Shown: positions 13,735-27,247, numbered from the stretch's first letter. The stretch: 64,000 nucleotides of DNA from Acanthornis magna (GCA_036785705.1 JAWUZG010000136.1:1426001-1490000), one strand, 5' to 3'. Program-made: numbers and translations. The notes: a model not told the origin generated them from the letters alone.

Positions 13735-13885
13735 ATTTGTCAGAATCATTTTGAATTTTTATTCTACTCTCCTGAGCCCTTCCAGTGCTTCTCAGCTTGG
13801 TGTCACCTCCAAATTTAATAAGCATATTCCATGTGCTATCAGCCAGGTCATTAATGATGATATGAAACATTGATGGACTCAAGAA
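13735..13885 (-). mobile_element. CR1/L3-type LINE reverse-transcriptase fragment
   Basis: Translated on the minus strand it gives FHIIINDLADS, then IKFGGDTKLRSTG, recognisable as the catalytic region of a CR1-clade reverse transcriptase in which active elements carry FADD. Here the motif reads FGGD, so the copy is dead. The surrounding 186-codon minus frame (13376-13936) extends into non-CR1 sequence and is not a gene. Confidence 0.75.
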
Positions 13886-16800
13886 AAAATCTTTCCATGT
13901 CATTTCTAAGTGAATTGCTGTAGGTAGCAAGCTCATTATGTAGCATGGATAATTATATTATGTTAATGAACCTGGATAAGGAAGGAAGTATGTGCATCAA
14001 ACACTGGTGGTGGAAGAACTCGCCTACACCAAGATTTCCTTTTCTCCTCTCAGTTTTTTCCTGAAGGTGAAGTTACCTGCTGTGCCTTGGTACCATCTGA
14101 GGCTCGAGAGCAGGACACAGGAAGAACAAAATAGATTTTCTTCTCTTTTAGAGCTGAGTCCTGTAGTGAGAAGGAAAGAGTGTTTAGGTAACATGCATAA
14201 GCAGTCAATGCATATTTCATTCCTCTGCCTGCCCAGAAAGTCTGTAGAGTACGAATAAACTCTGTGATTTAAATAAGGAAATTTGCAAGAACTTACAATA
14301 AAAGGGATTTTCTTCATCTTTGCTCTGACCCCACAGGTGCCCACACAACTGCAGCTCCCATGTTCACCATTTCATTGTGTAACAGCCTTTCCCACAGAGC
14401 TCGAGAATTGTCAGCATTCACTTAAATGCACAAATCACTTTGTGCTGAATTATGTATTTTCTTAAATTTTATTTTAATATGAAATAAGATTCTACTATTT
14501 TAAATAAATACATCTCATTTCTAGCTGTAGAGTTTCTGTGAGAAGACTTACTGCATTCATATATTCTGTCTCTGTGAGCTCAGTATAACATTTGAATTAC
14601 TGATTACCTGCATTATGTGTAAAAATTGATGGAGCTGGACAGCTGTGCCCCTGAGGACTCTCAAAGGCATTAACTATTGCAGTGAAGGCCTGGAATATAT
14701 TATGTGCCTTAAGTTGCAGATATATTTGCCTGCCTTAAACTTCAGTTTGTCATCCCTGTTAGTCAGTGACCATCTCACATGCAGAATATATTTGACTAGG
14801 AGACCCTCTGGCACCTTTGGTTTGCTGAGCTGAAATAAAGCTCCTGTTATTTTTTTCAGTAGTATTACTCTCCTGGGAATGTACCCAAAGAGGTTTGGTT
14901 TGGTTTGCTGGGATGGTTATTTACAGGCCCACACACACACAATAAATGACAAGCTGATATGATTTTTTTTGTTATCTTAACTGCATTTCCATGAAACTTT
15001 GGCTTATGTGGAATAATCTATTACATTATTTCTTTCAATTTATTTGACACCTGTCCAATACTCTAGGCATTTCCAGCTATCTAAAGTACATCTGCAGCTC
15101 CCAGTGCAAGAGTATTTTTGCACTTCCAATGTTTTTCTTTGTGTCATTTATCTTCAAAACACCTGCATGAAATATTCCTGCTTATAAATAGATAGAGAAG
15201 GTAAACAGAGACTAAACATAACAGAACAAACACCACACAGGATTCCTATGCTGAAGCAGAGATTTTGTGCTTCAGAAGTCATAAACTGACACTGTGGGCA
15301 TCCAACCCTTTTCTTCTGTAGCTTGTTGCACAAAACACATCCTGCTCGGCTCACCCCCACACGGAGATTTGGTTTTCATGCCCACGAGGTCATAATACCT
15401 TAGTGAGGCATGGAAAGAAAAAAAGAGCAGCTTGTCCAGAGCTGGCTTATTCTTTTGTATTTCCCATTCCTTTATTTGTATCTCAGGTTTTGTTTCGTGT
15501 CACCTGCCTCTCTGAAGGGGTTCAGTGTCACACGCAGGCTGGTGACACCAGGCTCTCTTGTGCCTCTTCTCCCCAGCCCTTGGTGAACCAGAGAAGTTGT
15601 GCTGTTTTCCAGGCAGACATTCCCACCATGGGGTGGATTCAGAGCTGTTCAGCAGGTGCATTCAGAGCTGTTCTGCTCTATCCTTTTGACACCACAGGCT
15701 TAAAACCTCTGTGGAAGTATTCTGCTGAATCACGGTACGGTTTTTAAACGCTCTGTATAATATGAAATTTCCCTCAGCGCAGCTTCAGATCTCATGTCCC
15801 TTATTAAATGCTTAAGGGATTTTTTTCCCAGGGTGGTAAAGCCTATTATCTCTATAACTAATTATGATCTTCTCATTTTATCTTGCTGCTACTCCTTCCT
15901 GCAGGACACGAGCTCTGCCTTGGTTTTGGGGGTTGCAGCAGGAGATGGCCACATGCCAATGGCCACACAAGCTGCTGCGAATATTTTTTCTGCACCTGAG
16001 CATCAGCTGTGCAGAAGCATTTGCAGAAGAAATCCCAAAGGCAGATCCCAATCCTAATGCCTTTGGGATCTCTAAATCCCTTGAAACAGTTAATGCAGAG
16101 TGTGTCTCACTTTGCACCATGTCTCGCGAATTACAGATGGAGGAGGGAATCTGTCCCACATTTTTTTTTGCATGGACCCACCTGTGTCCCAGGCATGGGC
16201 AAAGCTTGGCTGAGAGGAGGTTTTGGCACCTCCACCTCCCAGAGAGCCATTTTACCCTACAGATTAATGTCTTAATGGGGCATGAACTTCCCTTCCTTGT
16301 AGGTCACAAGTTCCCCCCAGTACTTTTTCTCTGTTCTGTCTCCCATATTCTGGTTCCCAAATCAGGCCACATCACCTGGCCAGAATGGAATCTCAGAGCT
16401 GACACTGGAAAAACTTTGCTGGACCTGTAGATTTGTAATTTTAAGGCAGAAACCACTGACAGTATTTACAACCCTTTTTCCTGTCCTGTGATTCTCAGAC
16501 ATTTGTATGGCAAGAAAAGCCGAGCTGGTCAAGGCCCTTTGGCTCTTTGTGAGGGGCTGGGTTAAAGGATGGAGAGCCAGGAATTACAGCTGGATTTGAA
16601 AGGCAGGAAAGCAGTGGCTGTGAATTTGTGAGGTCGAAGCAGTGAGTGGTGAGAGAGGAGAGAAAACAGAAGCAGAACTGACTCAGAAGGATTTAAAGTA
16701 AATATGGAAAATGGCAATCTTGGAAAAAAGCAGGGGAAAAATCCCATAAATTTACAGGTACTGATATTGTGAGAAAGTTTCAAGAATTCGATGGGACTGG

Positions 16801-18854
16801 TAGAAATTTTAGCTTTGAGACAAAAGTTATTCAAATATACGTGCCTTGTGATCTAATATTTAAAATCCTGGGAGAAAAATGTGCCCAATACAGCTGGTCC
16901 TGGTTCCTCAAGGTCTGCTGAAGCTGTCAGCAGATCTGAGCAGTTCTGCAGTCTGTTACAGACAGACAAAGACCATATTCATTGGTTTTACTCACAGCAG
17001 AGAGGAGTTTGACATATGGGTGATACAGTTTAACCTGCTTAGCATATGGAGACAACAGTATAATGCAGATTTGCTGCTACCTTGGTACATTGCCTAATAA
17101 TTTAGGATAGTTGAGTGTGCAATTAAAATTAAAATCTGTGAACATAAAGATACTCGGTAGCCTTGGAATAAGGAAAAAAATGAGGGTAATAACAGTGACA
17201 AAGTCTAATAGTGGAAATTTAAAATGAGATTTAATTTAAATTCTTGCCTCTGTTTGTAAACGTGGCAGTGTTTAATGGGGTTTTGATCAGTGCAATATGG
17301 GATCCTGATATCAGCAGAGAAAGGACATTTGTTCACAGTGCATCAAGAGGAGGTTCTTGTGGGGGTGGGGTGTCCCTTTGCCACCAGCACTCGATTTATC
17401 AAGTGAAGTGAATGAGTTAAAGATGGCTCTGTTTCTGCAGACACAGAAAGCCAGGCTAAAAGTCCATTTCTGTTCTTCATGAAAAGCCTCACAGAGCTGA
17501 TTCAGGGCTTCTCTTGGAGCACCCCAGAGCTCAGGAGAGGTTCATACAAGCGGAAAAGGTCACAGAATGCCCCAAAGAAATTGCTCTGAATCGTGTAATC
17601 TATAGGGGAAAGCAGGAAGATACTGCTTTTCTGTTGTTGTTGTTTTTTTCTTCCCTCTCCAGAAATTTACCCTACATTTCTGCTTTGAACAGATGTCTTC
17701 AAAGAGTGTGTGGGAAATTTCCAGGAAAGTCTCATGCACTTGAATTTTATTATGTTTCTCAAGTGCGATAATGATTTCAGAGATGACTGATGCTGTTATT
17801 TCATTTAGTTAGCAACATTTTGTTTTTCAATTCCTTTTATTGAGTTTGCACAAATACAATTAGCTGTTGTACTACTCACTGTGCTAAATCACTGATACAA
17901 AAAGAGAATATATAGAATTTCCATTTTTTAATATTTTCCTGGGCTTGTGAAATGTTCCCCTTTGTTGGGTTTTTCTTTTTTAATCTTTTCCAGATTTAAT
18001 TGATATTCATGTGTCTCTGTGAGGGCACAACATTCAATCCCACTGTTCAAAAATAAGCCTTTGTGTTGATCCTGCATGGCAGGAGAGGCTGAAGGCTGAA
18101 TAGTCAATTGGTCCAAAAATTTGGGGCAGCACTGAAGAAAAAAAATGGGAACAACAAAGCAGAGGAGATGATTTAAGTGGGATATTTTGAGGGACTGCAT
18201 TTACAGCTTAGCAAACCAGGAGGTGTCTCCATGGGAGCCTCGTGGGCTCTTCAGGTGTCACAAATCCAGAAATTATTTCTTGGGTGAATGAGGATGACTT
18301 GGATGAAGGAGGAGGCAAAGAAAACATATTGAGCCATGGGTGCATCTCGGCGCAGGGAACAAAAACTATTCTTGAACAAGAGCAAATTCCTGAGCACACA
18401 GAGGTGTTCTGCGAAGTACTGAGGGTCTGTCAGGTGAAACTCAGATTATTTAGCAGGTGTATGGAAAGAGGAGAAAGAAAGGAATGTGGAAATAATTGTG
18501 ACTCTGTGGGAAGACAAAACATGAGCCAGGCGGTCAATGTGAGATTGTTTAAATAGGCAGAAATTCAACAATAAACATTAGAATTGCGCTAGAAACTTAG
18601 AGGAGCAGACCTTGAACCATACTTTTGGTGTAGGCAAGAAAAAGTAGAAGAAAATTAAAAATCTCTGAACTGGAGAGACAAATGACTGAACCCTACAGCC
18701 TGAAACAAGCCTGTGTGACATTATTACAAATCTGCCCTTTCCCACTCACTGCAGTGCCCATTCCACCCAGACTCCATGGCTTGGGAGCTGTGAGTTTGAG
18801 GACACTGACCTCGATGGAGGGAGTTGGGTTTCATTCTGGAGGCGTGGCTGTGTG

Positions 18855-18881
18855 CTTATGCATATGCATAAGGATTTGCAT
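18855..18881. promoter_or_regulatory. POU-factor site cluster: MORE palindrome plus octamer
   Basis: An 18-bp perfect palindrome (18855-18872) contains ATGCATATGCAT at 18858-18869, the consensus of the MORE element bound by dimers of Oct/POU proteins. Four bases after the 12-mer lies ATTTGCAT (18874-18881), the reverse complement of the canonical octamer ATGCAAAT. The sequence match is direct; regulatory activity, and any link to CTNNA2, is inference. Confidence 0.45.
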
Positions 18882-19719
18882 GTGTTTGTGTAACATCAAA
18901 TAAATGCTCGATAGCGTTTGCAGACTTTGCTGAAGTGATGTAGAGGGAGTAGGTGGCTCCTGCCCCAGAACGTGGAAGGGCTTTGATGATAAAGTAGGAG
19001 GATGGCAAATATTGCTTATGTTTTGTGGTTGCTGTAGCTGCCTCTTCTGCTTCCATATTTCCAAGTATTTCTGTTCTTTCGAAGTTCCCGTATCTTAGTT
19101 TCACGCAAAATGTTCCTAATTTTGTTTTGATAAAGGAAATTTCTAACTGATGGGCATGCATGGATATATTTGAAGCACAGTATATTGACATACACCCAAA
19201 AGACAAAAAACATAGCATAAAGACCCACCTTTTTTTTTAAAAAAAAAAGTGTATTTGAAGCAGCATTCTTTTGTTTTCATGTGTCTGTTTTAAACTCTTC
19301 AGAGAGCCATTATGATATCTATGGATTTTATCTTTATTAGGTTCAGTAAAGTGGGCTAATGCCATCTGAAAGGGTTGTAAAAAAGTCATTCCACAGAAAA
19401 ATTTTGGAAAGACAGTAAATATCAAAATTTGTTTAAATTGCCCTACCATATTTATAATGTGCATTCTAGGAATCACTAGAGGGGTTTATTCCTCCTCCAC
19501 TGGTTTGCTAGTTCAGTGCAAGTCTTACAAATGGATCAAATGGAAAATATTTTATGGAGAGTCTGTTGTGGTCATACATTTATCAATGCAGGCTGGTTGA
19601 AGCATCATTTAGCTGTATGAATGCTCTCTGATGCTATAGTAATTGACATTTAAATAAAGACTTGGGTAGAAGAATGTTTAGGTTATTGGCTTTTAAAAAT
19701 AAACATTTGCAGATCATAT

Positions 19720-19741
19720 TTACGAAACAGATGTTTCGTAA
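19720..19741. repeat. Short perfect inverted repeat (9-bp arms, 4-bp loop)
   Basis: TTACGAAAC and GTTTCGTAA flank AGAT. The arms are perfect. No function can be assigned; it is too short for a microRNA precursor. Confidence 0.8.
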
Positions 19742-20256
19742 CATGTTTCACCCTCTGTTTCTGAAGCAGTAAACAGGTCTGCATTTTCTGTGCATTCTTT
19801 TCAAAAGATTATTGTATTCAAATGCTGATTTTACAGTGCTCAGTTAAATACAATGCATTAGTTAAAAAATTAATAATTTTTACAGTGTATAAATGTTCAG
19901 GAAACCACAAAGTTGCAGTTTTTATTATTCCCACTTTAGGCGGAGTCTTGCCTTTTGTTTGGTGGTGAGAGATCTGATATGAGCCCAGATTCTCATTCAA
20001 ATTCACTGACCTCCCCAGCTGATCCAACCACTGTTGTGCATTTTTCCCAGCCAGGATCCCAGAGCTACTTCCACAGAGTGGGAGAATGCAGAGAGAAAAT
20101 CCGGGACATTTTCAGAAATATTAATTTTGTTTCTTAGACTACTGAATTAATTCTCATCACGGTAATACCGAGGGCAGATTTTGAGTAGTTTCAATTACTC
20201 TGTTTAGGGAAAAAAAAAGCCATATCCAATCAAAAATGCACTTCAGAATCTGAATG

Positions 20257-20398
20257 AATCACAGAATGGACCTTTAAAGATCATCTGGTCCAACCCCTCT
20301 GCCGTGAGCAGGGAAATCTTTCACTGGATCAGAGCTCAAAGCTCTGTCCAACCTGACCTTGAATGGGGCCTGCCCAGAGATGGAGCATCCAACTCGAA
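20257..20398 (-). mobile_element. CR1 LINE 3' fragment
   Basis: An antisense CR1 3' end: AATCACAGAATGGACC, AAAGATCATCTGGTCCAACC, and AGCTCTGTCCAACCTGACC. Truncated after about 140 bp. Confidence 0.85.
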
Positions 20399-20585
20399 AA
20401 TGTGACCTTTGAAATTCCCAAAATACTTGAAAAAAGAAAAAAATAATCTCTGGGTTTATGTGTTTATTTCAGCATATTGTCTGGGGAATAAAAGGGCCTC
20501 TAAAATCCATGTAGTATAGAGCAACACAAAAAGCAATAGGAGCATTTGTCTTATATTTCTTCTACTGTGATTTTGGTTTGGTTTG

Positions 20586-20607
20586 TTTTTTTTTTTTTTT
20601 TTTTTTT
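20586..20607. repeat. Poly(T) tract, 22 nt
   Basis: A homopolymer run with no adjacent retrocopy body recognised. Confidence 0.95.
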
Positions 20608-21285
20608 ACTAAAGACTGTGCTGTATAAAATAGTTTGTGATCTCGTTCAGTGACCTCTGAAGTCAGTGAGTTTTTCCACTAAACATCATAAACTTATTGT
20701 CAGGCACAGGAGATTAGATGTGATCATGATTTCTAGTGCAGGAAACTGAAAATTGGTCTATATTCATGAATGTGCTGTATAATAGGCTGTTATAAATCCA
20801 GTTGGGTTATTAGGATTTATTACAGAAGGGAAGAATCATGGTCACATTGAACACACTAGATTCAAGGTTTACAGAAATAACCAATTCTAATAACACTTGT
20901 CTTTTCTTATGAGAAAAAATATCTGCCGTGATAACAAAACTAGTTAAGTCAATATAATTCAGAAGTCACTTCAAGTCACAAGTCATGAGGATACAAAGCC
21001 AAAACTTTTTGTGATATTCTGTATTCTGAAGAAAATACTTTTCCACGTCAGTTTTTGCTAGTCCGTAGCATTTCTCAGAGTGGAGGGGAAGTGTTTTGTA
21101 TTTGATTTTGTTTCTGGTTATCCTGCTCTGATTTGATTGCTAATAAATTAAACTGGTTTCTCCCAGTGGAGCCTGTTTTGCCCATGACAATAACTGGTGA
21201 AGGATCTCTCCCTGCCTTTATCTCAACCTTATCTCAATTTATTGTATTTTTTTCTCCCCTGTCCAGCTGACCAGGGAGTGACCTT

Positions 21286-21309
21286 AAAAAAAAAAAAAAA
21301 AAAAAAAAA
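21286..21309. repeat. Poly(A) tract, 24 nt
   Basis: A homopolymer run after GACCTT. The sequence upstream does not look like a processed transcript. Confidence 0.95.
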
Positions 21310-23513
21310 GGCGGGCAGTTGAAATAAGATATTTAACATAATGCATAATATTGTGCACTGCCCTTCTTAGCATTGAAAATATTAATTATACCAATGAAGA
21401 AAACATGGCTATTTTGATTTATTTTGGTCGTTTGATGGCAAACCATAGTGTATTTGAATTAAAGCATTATATACCCCTACACAAATGCATGAATATGTGT
21501 CACCCAGCTTTCTTTTTGTCTTGATAAAATTTGAAGTTATGTGGTATTTTGGAAATAGTTTTCTGAGGCAACAACTCATTCTTCTGCATGTTCCTGCAAT
21601 TTGTTTCTGATGTCAAAAATATGTTTTTGTGGAACAGAATGATATTAGAAGGAGAGAATTTTACTAGGAGGTGCTATTTGTTGTAATAAACTGCTCTGGA
21701 GTTCATCAGTCAAAGTGAATGCTGGCATAGGCACTCATTCTACCAGCCTCATTTTGTTTTTAAAAAAAAACACTCTTTACCAATTTTTCTACTCTTTAGC
21801 TATATTAAATGATTGATGGGCACTCTTGCCTTGATTTAGGAAGTCATCTAAGAAAAGAAATTTCATCTTTAAGTATAAAAATATCTGTAAATGTGTGCAC
21901 ATGGTTGTGCACTTAAGGCAATTATTTTTTTTAAGAAATTGATCTCTGTCTAAAGAGAAGCCCGTGAAATATTAATTTTGTAAACACAGTTCTTTTTGTT
22001 TTGCATGAGCATGTGAGATTAAACAGGCTCACCAGAGACATTTATTGGTACTTTTAGTGATGTGGTCATGGGTTTGGGGCTGTCCACTCCCTGTCCATGC
22101 GCATGAGGAATATGGACATCAGGGACAGTGACATGGTGACCTGTGCTGCTGTGGCATTGCTGACTTCATGTCATTGTCCTACATCGTGGGGAAGCTTCCA
22201 AAATCATTTGGCGTTTTACCTCTAAATACAGTCTAACCCCGCCTAACAATTACTGCATTTGGAAGTGAACACATTTATAAAATTATTTTAAATATTAAAC
22301 TAAATTATTTAATTTCAAAATTTATTATTAAAGTATTAAAAATTGGAAATAATAGAATACAATTCCCAAGCTCTACTAAAATCAGAGTGTTCTATCCATT
22401 CCCCTCCTGGTCCCGGAGCACAAGCTATGAGCACAGAGATATCTCAGCAGAGCTCACTCGATCTATTTCGAGTCCTGCTCTGCATCATTTCCAACTGCTT
22501 TGCAACGCTGACTTGTTAAACACTTTCCTGTGGCCAGCCCTAGCCAACCCATCTGTGTTCTGTGAAGTTCTTCTGAAGGTCAAACCTCAAAGATAGTTTC
22601 AGGACAGATGCCAAAATGAGTTTACACTCTGTAGATGCACTTTTGCTCTTTATCTGGGGCGGGTCACTGAATGGCTCTGAGTGTTCAGAAGTCATAGCCC
22701 TGCAAAGCATAATGTGGCTATCCATGTGATATTTAATCTCAGGAAATAACCCTTTCTGATCTTTTTGGAATGAATCTTTTATGTGTATGAACAAAATAAA
22801 ACAAAAGCCTGGATTGCATGTTGTTGAAACAGATTATTAAGGAAAAATATTACGGAAAAATAATCAGGTTTGTCAGCCATTAAACCTGAACTAGGATTCT
22901 CTTATTTAATCTCTGCTATCTCTTGATTTTGGTCTGGGACTGAATTTCACATGAATACTGCATAAATATTTTAATATCTGTGTAATTATCCTTTAAATGG
23001 ACAGCAGTATTTAGCCAGCTGGTACACACAATTCATTACTACCAATTTGTGTCACCTTTTGTCTTGGGGAAAGCTCCTCTTTGATTCTTACGTGGTTTTC
23101 CTCTTTCTTCTCCTCAATCCTTGCAACTTTTAATAATAGTTTTTAAAAAATCAAAAAGGAAAAATAACCTTTTCTTCTTGCGGCCTGCTGTTATGCATCT
23201 AAGTATTAATTAAGTGCAAGAATCCCCTCTGTTCTTTCATAAACTGTGCTGTGAGATAACTTTTCTATTAAAATTACCTTTTTTTACCGCTGGTTCCAAG
23301 ACTGAGGGACAGAATGGACGTGTGGCACGATGTGCTTGAAAGACAAACTTCAGGGCAAGCTGTGTTCTGCATTGTTCCACAAATTAAACCTTCCCTGAGG
23401 TGCATCCCTCACAGAAACGCAGGTCTGGGACACAGGAGATCATAACCCCACCCTGCACTCCTTAAATGGGGAACATCACACAAATACATTTATAACTCAC
23501 TGAGCTTGTCGTG

Positions 23514-23597
23514 GTGAACATGGCAGTGCTGGCTGAACTCTTGGACTCGATTTTAGAGGTCTTTTCCAATCTTAACCATTCTGTGATTTTCTGAGAG
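23514..23597 (+). mobile_element. CR1 LINE 3' terminus, sense
   Basis: The stretch GGCAGTGCTGGCTGAACTC, then TTAGAGGTCTTTTCC, ending CATTCTGTGATTTTCTG is a sense CR1 3' terminus with degenerate terminal octamers. Confidence 0.75.
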
Positions 23598-25800
23598 CTC
23601 ATGAAACTCTAGAAATCCTTCCCGAAACAGTGTCGCAGTACAAACAGTGGAGCACAGCAGAGTTTCACAGGTTGAGCCTTTACACTTCTCTCCCACATAC
23701 AAAGTCATTAGGAAAATAAAGTTTTCATTCCTGTGCTTGCTCCCGCAAGATAAAGAAGAAAAAAGGAGGAGAAAAAAAAAAAGACTGTTCACTTTATACC
23801 GGAGAGGTAATATGCATCATGGCACTACTTTAAGATGAGATACTTCCTACCCGTTTCACACTTTAGAAATAATTACTTAACACAGTGCAGCCCATTTTAT
23901 TCACAGTAACTTTTTCTCAGTAATTTACTTGGTAGTTTTGAAGTGAAAAGCATCATGCGGTGTGGAAAGCCGCAGAGCTTCTCCTGCTGAGCTTTAGTTT
24001 GTTTTTTTTTTTTTAAATTTCTTTAGGCGTTTGATCATCATGGAATTGACTCACCCTTAACACTAATTGCCATACTGAAGAAAACTTCACTAAAATGTAG
24101 TCTATTAGAAACTAGGACTGGGAATTAGAAGTAAAGTTCTCATAGACTGTGGATTCAGTTGTTCTCTTGGTGCACGCCATCACCAAGTGCAACATGCAGA
24201 AGCTACTCAATTGTTCTTGTTTTAGTAAAATCATTCATTTTTATAGCAGGCATTTATTCAATTATAATATTGAGGACAATGCCAGTGGAATTATAGCTTG
24301 TGGCATGAAAGAGCAGAGTAATAAATAGGAAGTGTGGAATGCTCCATTGTATTACTACAGAAATTGATATTGAAGTCACAGAAGGGTCAAATTAGTGAAT
24401 GATTAGAATAATAATTTTTAAAATAGTTGATATCCTTCTATATTAAAAATATTTGATTTGTAACATCAAGTTTTTCAGGAGAGGAAGGATCAAACCAGAT
24501 GTAGGTGTCAGCCAGCACTTCTACCACATGCAATTATTTTCTGTAAGCGTTTGTCATTTAAAGGGGCTCCAAACAGCTGCAGATGTCTGTGGTAGTGCAT
24601 GATTTGTACTGAGACTTGCAAACAACCCTGTTTGTCTTGATACAAACCATTAGCCATTCCTCAGGGAAAAATCTCCTGCAGTGAGCAGCTCAGTACAGCC
24701 CCGCACCCATAGTTCACCTCCAAAGCCAATACTAATTGATAATGGAAGGCATGTCCAGCGTAATTCAAGGATTTAAATTCCAGAGACTTTCAATCCTTTT
24801 AAAAATGTACACATGTGTCTCGTTGGATGAATTTTTCAGGAGGATCTAGATACCTTAGCAGGATATAAATAACTTTGGAGCTGACAAACCAAATCCAAGC
24901 CCGTTGTAATGTTCTTTGGATGGTTGGTCTTCCTCTGGCACCTCTGAAGCTTCGTTCAGTTTCATTTATGAACATCAGAGTGAAGGTGGTGCCAATTAGC
25001 ATCTGTTTCGAATTTATTTCAGGTCTTGCACTGGAACCACAGGTTTCAGTCTGCTGTGATTTCATTTAACATTCTTTAACGTTTTTTACACTTCATTTCC
25101 TACAAGAAGTCTTTGTGGCAATCTACCAAAAGCATTAAGTTGCTTTTAACCCCTTCTGCAGTATTTTCAGGGTTTTAGTAGTGCCAGAAGGTGAAGGTGT
25201 AGCAAGGGAATTTGAAAAAGTAAGATTAAATTTTTATTGTTACTATTTTAAAGGGCAGAGTATCAACTGTGCAGTGGTTTTGCATGTTGCATATTCACAT
25301 CCTTTCTCCCTTTTCCATTAGCTGTGAGATGGACTCCAGTGGCACTTTCCTTAGGAATTTCAATGCCATCATTATCAACGGGGCAGAGTTAACTCATCAT
25401 ATTGCACATTCATAGTAATAACTCTTTCTGGAGGCATTTATGTGCCTGTGCAGAGCTATTCATTCAATTACCCTGTGGGCCAGGCAGGGATGGTCAAATT
25501 AATTACTGTCTCATGAATATAGAAGATAAAGGGCCAAATCCAATTAAAGACCTCGGAGTCTCTGAGCTCAGAATTTCAAGATGATCATTTTAAGTGATTT
25601 TACCACAGAGGTACCTAGACCTGGGCTATGCATTTTGCCTCTTCAAAAAAGTGAAGTCACCTCATTCCAGGAGATTCACTGTGCTGAGTAAAGTCCAAGC
25701 CCCCATCCCTTCTGGATCTTAAAAATTCACTTAGGTCTGGAAGGAGAAGGCTTTTTCCAGCATATGTTCTGTCCTGAAGATGTGCGCTGATAGGGTTTTT

Positions 25801-25869
25801 AAAAAAATAAAATAAAATAAAATAAAATAAAATAAAATAAAACAAAATAAAATAAAATAAAATAAAATG
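25801..25869. repeat. (AAAAT)n pentanucleotide microsatellite
   Basis: About 13 AAAAT units with one internal C substitution (AAAAC). The long minus-strand frame across it is a product of the repeat. Confidence 0.95.
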
Positions 25870-26693
25870 AGGTTGAAAGAGTGAAGGGGTGAGAGAGTCA
25901 GAGGGACTCCAGGCACCAGTGTCCACCCCAGCATATCCCACCTGGGAACTCCAGGCAGGGCTTTCAGGGCAGGTTTGCATTTGTTTGTCCTTTTGAATCC
26001 ACCGAACTTGCAGCCCTGCCTTCAGCAGGAGAAGGAGTCGTCCCTCCCTTCCCTGCTCCCATTTCACCCACTTAATCCAAGTCATCTGCTTGAGGATTCC
26101 AAAAATAAATCTTTTATTCGATGGAAATTTGGAGTGTCCATGAAAAATGAATGCTCCAATCATTCAGTGGAAATAATGGTAAAACTCCTGCTGACTTGAG
26201 AGGGAGCACAGAGAGACTTTGTAAATGCACCAGTTATCGTTTCAGCAAAGGTCTTTATCTTTATGTATTTAATTTTATTCTAATAACAAAACAAAAGCCA
26301 AAAATATTTCTGATATCTACAAGAAGAAAGAAGGACTCTAATCAGTCTGTAGAATTAAAGCACTATTTTATGCCTAATTAATTAGTAATAGCATTTCCAA
26401 AGGGTTTCTTTTTCTGTAAAAAAGACTGTTGATGAAAATGTCACAGAGTTATTTTCAACAGGCTTTTGCTTCAGATATCCCACATGGACATTCTGTTATT
26501 TTGTGCTGGCTTTTACACTAATGCCCTGTAATTGTGTTTCACTTCCTCTGATTAAACTGACAAGTAATTTGAATGGATAACACTTAACACATTGATCTGA
26601 GGCGGTGGCAGAATAGACCACGGCTTTGCTCTGTAGAAACAGAACTGGTCCTTTGCGTTCTTTTGGAAGTCTGGTTGGAGTTTAAAAAGCCCC

Positions 26694-26757
26694 TTTTTTT
26701 TTTTTTTTATTTTTTTTTTTTTTTAATTTTTTTTTTTTTATTCTATTTTGTTTTGTT
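26694..26757. repeat. T-rich low-complexity tract
   Basis: Long T runs are interrupted by single A or AA and end in TTTTGTTTTG. No retroelement body is adjacent. Confidence 0.9.
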
Positions 26758-26968
26758 TCATCCCTGTTGCCTCGTGGTTGTGACATCCTACAAAGGAGCA
26801 CGTGCACACAAAGAAGCCTGTACTCAAAGTGAAAGGTTAATTACCATAATGAGGATTGAGTTCTTTTCTTTCCCAGGCTTTGCTCTGGCTCCATTCATTC
26901 CAAACAGGAGCTGAAGTTATGCTTCATGTCCAATTAAAGCTCACGCTCATTGTTTGCTTACAGATGGG

Positions 26969-27247
26969 TGTTGGTTTAGATTTCCTGGGATTCGCAGAAG
27001 CTGGCAGAGGAAGCAGGCAGGTGGACCCAAGATGGCGAAAAGAGAAACTTTATTTACAGAAATTTCTTTATATATCCATTAATAATCTAGCAACTATTGG
27101 TCAGCAGGGAATCCACCTCCTAAAACCATTGGTCACAGCTATACAACACCTAGTACCAAACACAGAGATTAAGAAAGTACAAAAATGCAGCTTATCTTTA
27201 TTCTCCCTGAGAAAGAAGAGAAAGATTTCTAAAACAGTGCAACTACA
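26969..27247 (-). mobile_element. Short solo LTR, copy A (ERVK-like)
   Basis: The 279-bp element has TG...CA ends (TGTTGGTTTAG to CAACTACA). Flanks are GATGGG (26963-26968) and GGTGGG (27248-27253), a 6-bp target duplication with one mismatch. The minus strand shows ordered promoter parts: two CCAAT boxes (complements of 27096-27100 and 27128-27132), a TATATAAA box (complement of 27067-27074) and AATAAA (complement of 27049-27054). That layout gives the minus orientation, antisense to CTNNA2. A second copy of the same family lies at 45719-46025. The 6-bp duplication suggests class II (ERVK-type) integration; the family name is not known to me. Confidence 0.85.

Noticed and set aside
13376..13936. 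A 186-codon minus frame
   Set aside because: Only residues matching a dead CR1 reverse transcriptase are meaningful; the rest is unrelated sequence that happens to stay open.
15864..16430. A 188-codon + frame in a GC-richer patch
   Set aside because: No domain, family or codon pattern recognised, competing frames are open on both strands, and no splice or promoter context was seen.
18242..18556. A 104-codon + frame containing NPEIISWVNEDD, faintly like a KRAB box (second half) after an AG
   Set aside because: The similarity is short and remembered, not measured; the first half of the KRAB box is not visible upstream and no zinc fingers follow. It begins with GTG. Treated as probable chance.
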